DNA of 64,000 nucleotides from Flavobacterium cupriresistens (GTDB lineage Bacteria > Bacteroidota > Bacteroidia > Flavobacteriales > Flavobacteriaceae), in contig NZ_CP087134.1 of the NCBI RefSeq assembly GCF_020911925.1, positions 62,001 through 126,000 on the forward strand. Direction: 5' to 3'. Of this stretch, positions 59,804-64,000 are shown piece by piece. The position numbers were made by a program, and so were the translations under genes. Every line of letters begins with the position of its first letter. Within the stretch, counting starts at the first letter, position 1. The notes under the pieces are model-generated. The model was not told where the DNA came from and did no database searches. It saw nothing but the letters and a program-made list of their open reading frames with translations.

Positions 59804-60436
59804 ATGAAACAAAGTTCTCTTACAATAGCACTGGTTTTTTTGACCGGTTTTGCCGGTTATTCTCAAATTGCTCAAAAAATAGGAAACAATCCCATGACTC
59901 TAAATAGTACTGCTGCTTTTGAAACAGAGTCTACTACTAAAGGTCTTTTACCTCCCAGAATGACCACTGCGCAAAGGAATGCTATTGCTACTCCCGCATC
60001 TGGTTTATTGGTATACAATACCACAACAAACCTACTGGAAGTCTATAATGGAACAATTTGGTCAGGAATCTACAATCTGCCAAAAGGAATGGTCAGCATA
60101 CCACCAAACGGAACTGTAACGGCTTCCAATACAGAATCACAAATTTTTGTTTTGAACAATTGCAATAATTGTAATGCAACTGTTGTATTACCATTGAAAG
60201 CTTCCAATGGATTAGAACATATCATATACAACAGAAACTCTGGTGGTACTATTACTGTTACACAACCGTCAGTAGCATCTGGGAATAAACCTACTCCTTT
60301 TGTTGATAATATAGCTACCGCTGCATTATTAACAACCCCTAGCATGAGTCTGACAGCTCAAAAAGCCACAAAAATTGTGTTTTTTGAGTACGATCCAAAT
60401 GATATCTACAATGGAGTCTGGTGTTTCTATAAATAA
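59804..60436 (+). CDS. Secreted array protein, copy 1
   Basis: The roughly 210-residue exported protein has a signal peptide ending YSQ near residue 21. A conserved module (IAQKIGNNPMTLNSTAAFE, TKGLLPPRMTTAQRNAI, LLVYNTTTNLLEVYNGTIW; residues about 22-90) follows, the kind often found in flavobacterial collagen-like or tail-fibre proteins. The variable C-terminal domain has a CNNC pair and a final VFFEYDPNDIYNGVWCFYK. No type IX sorting signal. An ATG at 59795 adds 3 residues; the paralogues start at MKQ, so 59804 is chosen. Function unknown; first of at least four paralogues. Confidence 0.8.
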   Translation: MKQSSLTIALVFLTGFAGYSQIAQKIGNNPMTLNSTAAFETESTTKGLLPPRMTTAQRNAIATPASGLLVYNTTTNLLEVYNGTIWSGIYNLPKGMVSIPPNGTVTASNTESQIFVLNNCNNCNATVVLPLKASNGLEHIIYNRNSGGTITVTQPSVASGNKPTPFVDNIATAALLTTPSMSLTAQKATKIVFFEYDPNDIYNGVWCFYK

Positions 60437-60743
60437 CCCGCACCGCTCTATTTTAAACCGATGAAGATTTCAAAGCCGATTGCCTGATTCAAGAAAATGT
60501 AAGTATTGAATTAAAGAACTTACATCATTTATATGATTTAACCTCACTTCAAATTCGTTTCATAATACCGTAAAACAAACTTTTTCTCAAGCTTTATCTG
60601 AAATCGAAAAACTACTTTTCACTCTCTCTATTGAATTCTTTTTACTCTCATTTATAAACTATAAATAACCACTAATAAATTAAAACAATCCAAATATTAA
60701 AAATTTATTTCCCTTTAAACTAAACATTATAAATATTAAAAAA
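60437..60743. other. Spacer between array copies 1 and 2
   Basis: AT-rich, no gene. Contains CTTACATCATTTATATGATTTAA (60511-60533), a member of the ATATAAG-type element also at 5.86-5.94 and 6.73 kb. The rest is likely promoter DNA for copy 2. Confidence 0.5.
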
Positions 60744-61367
60744 ATGAAACAAAATTTAATCATAATCGCATTTGTTTTTGGGGTTGTTTTTGCAACCCAT
60801 GCCCAAATGGCTCAAAAAATAGGAGACAATCCCATGACTCTAAACCCCTCTGCTATTTTTGAAACAGAGTCTGTAACTAAAGGTCTGTTACCTCCCCGAA
60901 TGACCACAATACAAAGAAACGCCATTGCTTCTCCCCCTGCTGGTTTAGTCGTATACAACACAACTACAAACCTATTGGAGATATATAATGGAACAATTTG
61001 GTCAGGAGGTCACAATATACCAAAAGAATATGTCGCCATACCGCCAAGCGGAACTATAAATGCTTCCAATACACAATCACAAATTTTCATTATGAGCAAT
61101 TGCGATACTTGTAATCCAACTATACTATTACCAACTGAAGCTACTAATGGCTTAGAACACATCATACGCAACAGAACCACTAGTACTATTACTTTTATGA
61201 AACCACCCAGCGTGTCTGGTAATAAACCTGTTAGTTTTATTGCCAATAGCAACAGTGCAGTAGAAGCTACTAGCTTCATTTTGGCAGCTTACAAAACTAT
61301 AACAATTGTATTTTTTGATTATGATGCGAATGACTCCTTCAGTGGAACCTGGTATTTCTTTGACTAA
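60744..61367 (+). CDS. Secreted array protein, copy 2
   Basis: The 207-residue paralogue has signal peptide MKQNLIIIAFVFGVVFATHAQ and the same module (MAQKIGDNPMTLNPSAIFE, TKGLLPPRMTTIQRNAI, VVYNTTTNLLEIYNGTIW). The C-terminal domain (CDTCNPTILLPTEATNGLEH ... VFFDYDANDSFSGTWYFFD) is close to copy 1, with the CxxC pair kept. Its stop is followed directly by the 680-base spacer that is duplicated further right. Confidence 0.8.
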   Translation: MKQNLIIIAFVFGVVFATHAQMAQKIGDNPMTLNPSAIFETESVTKGLLPPRMTTIQRNAIASPPAGLVVYNTTTNLLEIYNGTIWSGGHNIPKEYVAIPPSGTINASNTQSQIFIMSNCDTCNPTILLPTEATNGLEHIIRNRTTSTITFMKPPSVSGNKPVSFIANSNSAVEATSFILAAYKTITIVFFDYDANDSFSGTWYFFD

Positions 61368-61370
61368 TCC

Positions 61371-62051
61371 GTCCTAATTGTTTGAAGCACAAAAAATATA
61401 GCCCGTACTTAATAAAAAGAAGGAAGCAGTCTCATAATGTTGAGATTCTCTCCTTCTTTCTTTTATTTTTAACAGAAAGCATCAGAAATAACGATTTTTA
61501 AAAGTGATAGAAAAATATTTTGACCTCAATTAATTGCATCGTTATTGGCAATTTTTTTGTTTTCAGAGTTCTGGGACTGTCTTCTTTTGTTAAAAAAGTC
61601 TCACGCAGATTTTAGCGGATTGGAATAAAAAAACCTGCATAATCCGCAAAATCTGTGTAAAAAAGTATCCGAACTTAATGACATTAGGCTAAAGCCTCTT
61701 AAAGCAAAACTACCTTATCGTTGGTTAAAATCAACATCTATTCAAATTCGGATGGATTACCGGCAATAGAGAAGACTAATTTTAGCAATGCTTCCTGTTA
61801 TTTGGAATAAAAAACGCTCCTCATTTGCCATAAGTGTCTTATAGCTAAATTGTCAGTAGTGAATTTCAATTTCACGATTTACTGCAATTTTGAATCCTTT
61901 TTATTGATTGGTTTTCCAAATACACTGCGCGTTGTCGTATTTTTTTTTTTATCATTTATAAATTATAAGTAACCTATAATAAATTAATACCGTTCAAATA
62001 CTCCAAATTTATTTTTGTTTGCAGTCAAAATTATAAAACTTGACAATTACA
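61371..62051. repeat. Duplicated spacer, left copy
   Basis: About 680 bases nearly identical to 62920-63595. It includes a terminator-like hairpin (AAAAAGAAGGA ... TCCTTCTTTCTTTT, 61414-61470), the CTCACGCAGATTTTAGCGG...CCGCAAAATCTG element (about 61598-61660) and a TATTTTTG promoter element near 62010. No gene. Confidence 0.85.
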
Positions 62052-62681
62052 ATGAAACAAAGTTTACCTACAATCGCATTGATTTTTTTGATCGGTTTTG
62101 CCGGTCATTCTCAAATTACTCAAAAAATAGGAAATAATCCCACAACCCTAAACCCCTATGCTGTTTTAGAAGTAGAGTCTACCACTAAAGGTTTTTTACC
62201 TCCCAGAATGACCACTTTGCAAAGGGATGCTATTACTCCCCCTCCCGCTGGTCTAACGGTGTACAACACCACAACAAATACACTGCAAATATACAACGGG
62301 GCCGCTTGGTTAGATTGTAATCTCCCAAAAGAATACCTCGAAATACCGACAAACGGAACCATAACGGCTTCGGGAACAAAATCTCAAACTTTTTCTAATG
62401 TCTATTGCAATAATTGCAATGCAACTGTACTATTACCATATAATGCTGCTAACGGGTTAGAACATACCATATATAATTATGGTGATGGTACAATTACTAT
62501 TAAAATGCCTACTCAGAAAACTGGCGATCCTAACGTTGGTTTGAGTGCACGTAGTGGTAAAGATTTAATTACTACTCCTCAGTTCACTATACAACCCAAC
62601 CGTTTTGTTAAAGTTGAATTTGCAAACTTTGGCATTAATAGTGCTAAATACTTAAAAGGAGTGTGGCTTATATATGATTAA
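62052..62681 (+). CDS. Secreted array protein, copy 3
   Basis: The 209-residue paralogue has signal peptide MKQSLPTIALIFLIGFAGHSQ and the conserved module (ITQKIGNNPTTLNPYAVLE, TKGFLPPRMTTLQRDAI, LTVYNTTTNTLQIYNGAAW). The C-terminal domain keeps CNNCNATVLLP but then diverges (VGLSARSGKDLITTPQ, YLKGVWLIYD). The first 275 bases are almost identical to copy 4. An in-frame TTG at 62040 is less likely than the ATG at 62052. Function unknown. Confidence 0.8.
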   Translation: MKQSLPTIALIFLIGFAGHSQITQKIGNNPTTLNPYAVLEVESTTKGFLPPRMTTLQRDAITPPPAGLTVYNTTTNTLQIYNGAAWLDCNLPKEYLEIPTNGTITASGTKSQTFSNVYCNNCNATVLLPYNAANGLEHTIYNYGDGTITIKMPTQKTGDPNVGLSARSGKDLITTPQFTIQPNRFVKVEFANFGINSAKYLKGVWLIYD

Positions 62682-62919
62682 TCCTACCCCACACAATTGC
62701 ATTTTACGTCAGCACTTCATGTAGAGAGTCAATCTCATGCTTACAAAGGAAAGCAAATAAAATTAAACCCGTTTTGTACTATTAATTGGTTCAGCTAACG
62801 AAGATTCTAAACTTTTCTTTTATGGCAGTAACTGCTTTATTGCACCAAAATCATATCTCTAATTTTGTCTAAATACAGATTTAAGAAAAAGTTTTCCTAA
62901 CACAAGTATAGATTACCCC
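62682..62919. other. Unique spacer after copy 3
   Basis: 238 bases without a gene or recognised repeat; the duplicated spacer begins right after it. Confidence 0.5.
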
Positions 62920-63595
62920 GTCCTAATTGTTTGAAGCACAAAAAATATAGCCCGTACTTAATAAAAAGAAGGAAGCAGTCTCATAATGTTGAGATTCTCT
63001 CCTTCTTTCTTTTATTTTTAACAGGATAACATCAGAAATAACGATTTTTAAAAGTGATAGAAAAATGTTTTGACTTCAATTAATTGCATCGTTATTGGCG
63101 ATTTTTTTGTTTTCAGAGTTCTGAGACTGTTTTCTTTTGTTAAAAAAGTCTCACGCAGATTTTAGCGGATTGGAATAAAAAAACCTGCATAATCCGCAAA
63201 ATCTGCGTAAAAAAGTATCTGAACTTAATGACATTAGGCTAAGTCTCTTAACGCAAAACTACCTTACCGTTGGTTAAAATCAACATCTATTCAAATCCGG
63301 ATAAATTACCGGCAATAGAGAAGACTAATTTTAGCAATGCTTCCTGTTATTTGGAATAAAAAAACCTCCTCACTTGCCATAAGTGTCCTATAGCTAAATT
63401 GTCAGTGGTGAATTTCAATTTCACGATTTACTGCAATTTTGAATCCTTTTTATTGATTGGTTTTCCAAACACACTCCTCTTTGTAGTATTTTTCTTGTCA
63501 TTTACAAATTATAAGTAACCTATAATAAATTAATACCGCTCAAATACTCCAAATTTATTTTTGTTTGTAGTCAAAATTATAAAATATAATTACTA
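62920..63595. repeat. Duplicated spacer, right copy
   Basis: Nearly identical to 61371-62051 (same order of hairpin, CACGCAGATTTTAGCGG element, TTAATGACATTAGGCTAA, GGTTTTCCAAA and TATTTTTGTTTG). Differences are scattered single bases and short indels. It supplies copy 4 with the same upstream region as copy 3. Confidence 0.85.
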
Positions 63596-64000
63596 ATGAA
63601 ACAAAGTTTACCTACAATCGCATTGATTTTTTTGATCGGTTTTGCCGGTCATTCTCAAATTATTCAAAAAATAGGGAATAATCCCACGACCCTAAACCCC
63701 TCTGCTGTTTTAGAAGTAGAGTCTACCACCAAAGGTTTTTTACCTCCCAGAATGACCACTGTGCAAAGGGATGCTATTACTCCCCCTCCCGCTGGTCTAA
63801 CGGTGTACAACATCACAACAAATACACTGCAAATATACAACGGGACCGCTTGGTTAGATTGTAATCCGCGAAGAGAAGTCGTCGTGGTCCCGATCAACGG
63901 AACTATAACGGCTTCCGGAACACAGTCTCAAATTTTTCATTTTCCATCTTGCCCTTCTGCTAATTGCAGAGAAACAGTAGTATTACCGCGTGATGCTACT
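63596..64000 (+). CDS. Secreted array protein, copy 4 (runs off the window)
   Basis: Open frame of 135 codons from ATG 63596 to the window end with no stop. The signal peptide is the same as in copy 3, and the module follows (IIQKIGNNPTTLNPSAVLE, TKGFLPPRMTTVQRDAI, LTVYNITTNTLQIYNGTAW). After the shared first 275 bases it departs sharply (CNPRREVVVVPINGTI, FHFPSCPSANCRETVVLP). The Cys pair is spaced CPSANC instead of CNNC. The 3' part lies outside the window. Confidence 0.8.
   Translation, partial: MKQSLPTIALIFLIGFAGHSQIIQKIGNNPTTLNPSAVLEVESTTKGFLPPRMTTVQRDAITPPPAGLTVYNITTNTLQIYNGTAWLDCNPRREVVVVPINGTITASGTQSQIFHFPSCPSANCRETVVLPRDAT

Noticed and set aside
59804..64000. Phage tail-fibre locus
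   Set aside because: The module resembles those in some tail-fibre-like proteins, but each copy has a Sec signal peptide and no other phage gene is nearby.

Overview
The window comes from a Bacteroidota genome, almost certainly a Flavobacterium or close relative. It is AT-rich. Promoters have the Bacteroidota form (TTG, about 18-21 bases, TAnnTTTG). Lipoproteins are abundant, some with an acidic patch after the lipidated Cys. A type IX secretion C-terminal signal is present, CarB has the short flavobacterial form, and intergenic spacers are full of small palindromic repeats. No prophage, CRISPR array or rRNA operon is visible.

Layout. 0-5 kb: transketolase C-terminal half, two lipoproteins, S4 RNA-binding protein, phosphoribosyltransferase, shikimate kinase. 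5.1-6.4 kb: four tRNA genes (three identical tRNA-Lys and one tRNA-Leu) in two units with near-identical promoters. 7-8.7 kb: TPR protein and Kir-type K+ channel. 8.7-14.4 kb: a light-response cluster. It contains a MerR-type regulator with the B12 photoreceptor signature of CarH, crtI, crtB, crtZ, an SRPBCC protein and a photolyase/cryptochrome. 14.8-26.3 kb: housekeeping and accessory genes (UbiB-like kinase, TetR regulator, epimerase, YceI, a miniature protein resembling helix X of cytochrome oxidase subunit I, RmuC, a PrcB-like lipoprotein, and an ECF sigma factor with a membrane-anchored partner that ends in a beta-barrel-like domain). 26.5-32 kb: a very large T9SS-secreted endonuclease/exonuclease/phosphatase protein, an NlpE-like lipoprotein and two RNA-modification enzymes.

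32.7-44.2 kb is a vitamin B12 island. It holds btuFCD-type ABC uptake genes, cobU, a bluB-cobT fusion, cobS, cobC, a cobalamin riboswitch, a BtuB-type TonB receptor and a BtuG-like surface beta-propeller lipoprotein. A REP-associated tyrosine transposase with its own palindromic repeats sits inside the cob genes. The B12 genes describe uptake plus nucleotide-loop assembly (salvage), not corrin ring synthesis. The cofactor could also serve the B12-dependent light regulator at 8.7 kb.

44.4-50.8 kb: an S41 protease divergent from a sigma/anti-sigma/DUF4252 operon, an Lrp regulator, a GNAT enzyme and small membrane proteins. 50.9-59 kb: carB, rpmH, a TPR-like membrane protein, a hydrolase, a DASS anion transporter and its porin. 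59.8 kb to the right edge: a tandem array of at least four paralogous secreted proteins. Their 5' halves and promoter regions are conserved and their 3' halves diverge, and the fourth copy runs off the window. This array, the REP/transposase unit and the B12-light cluster are the parts most worth following up.
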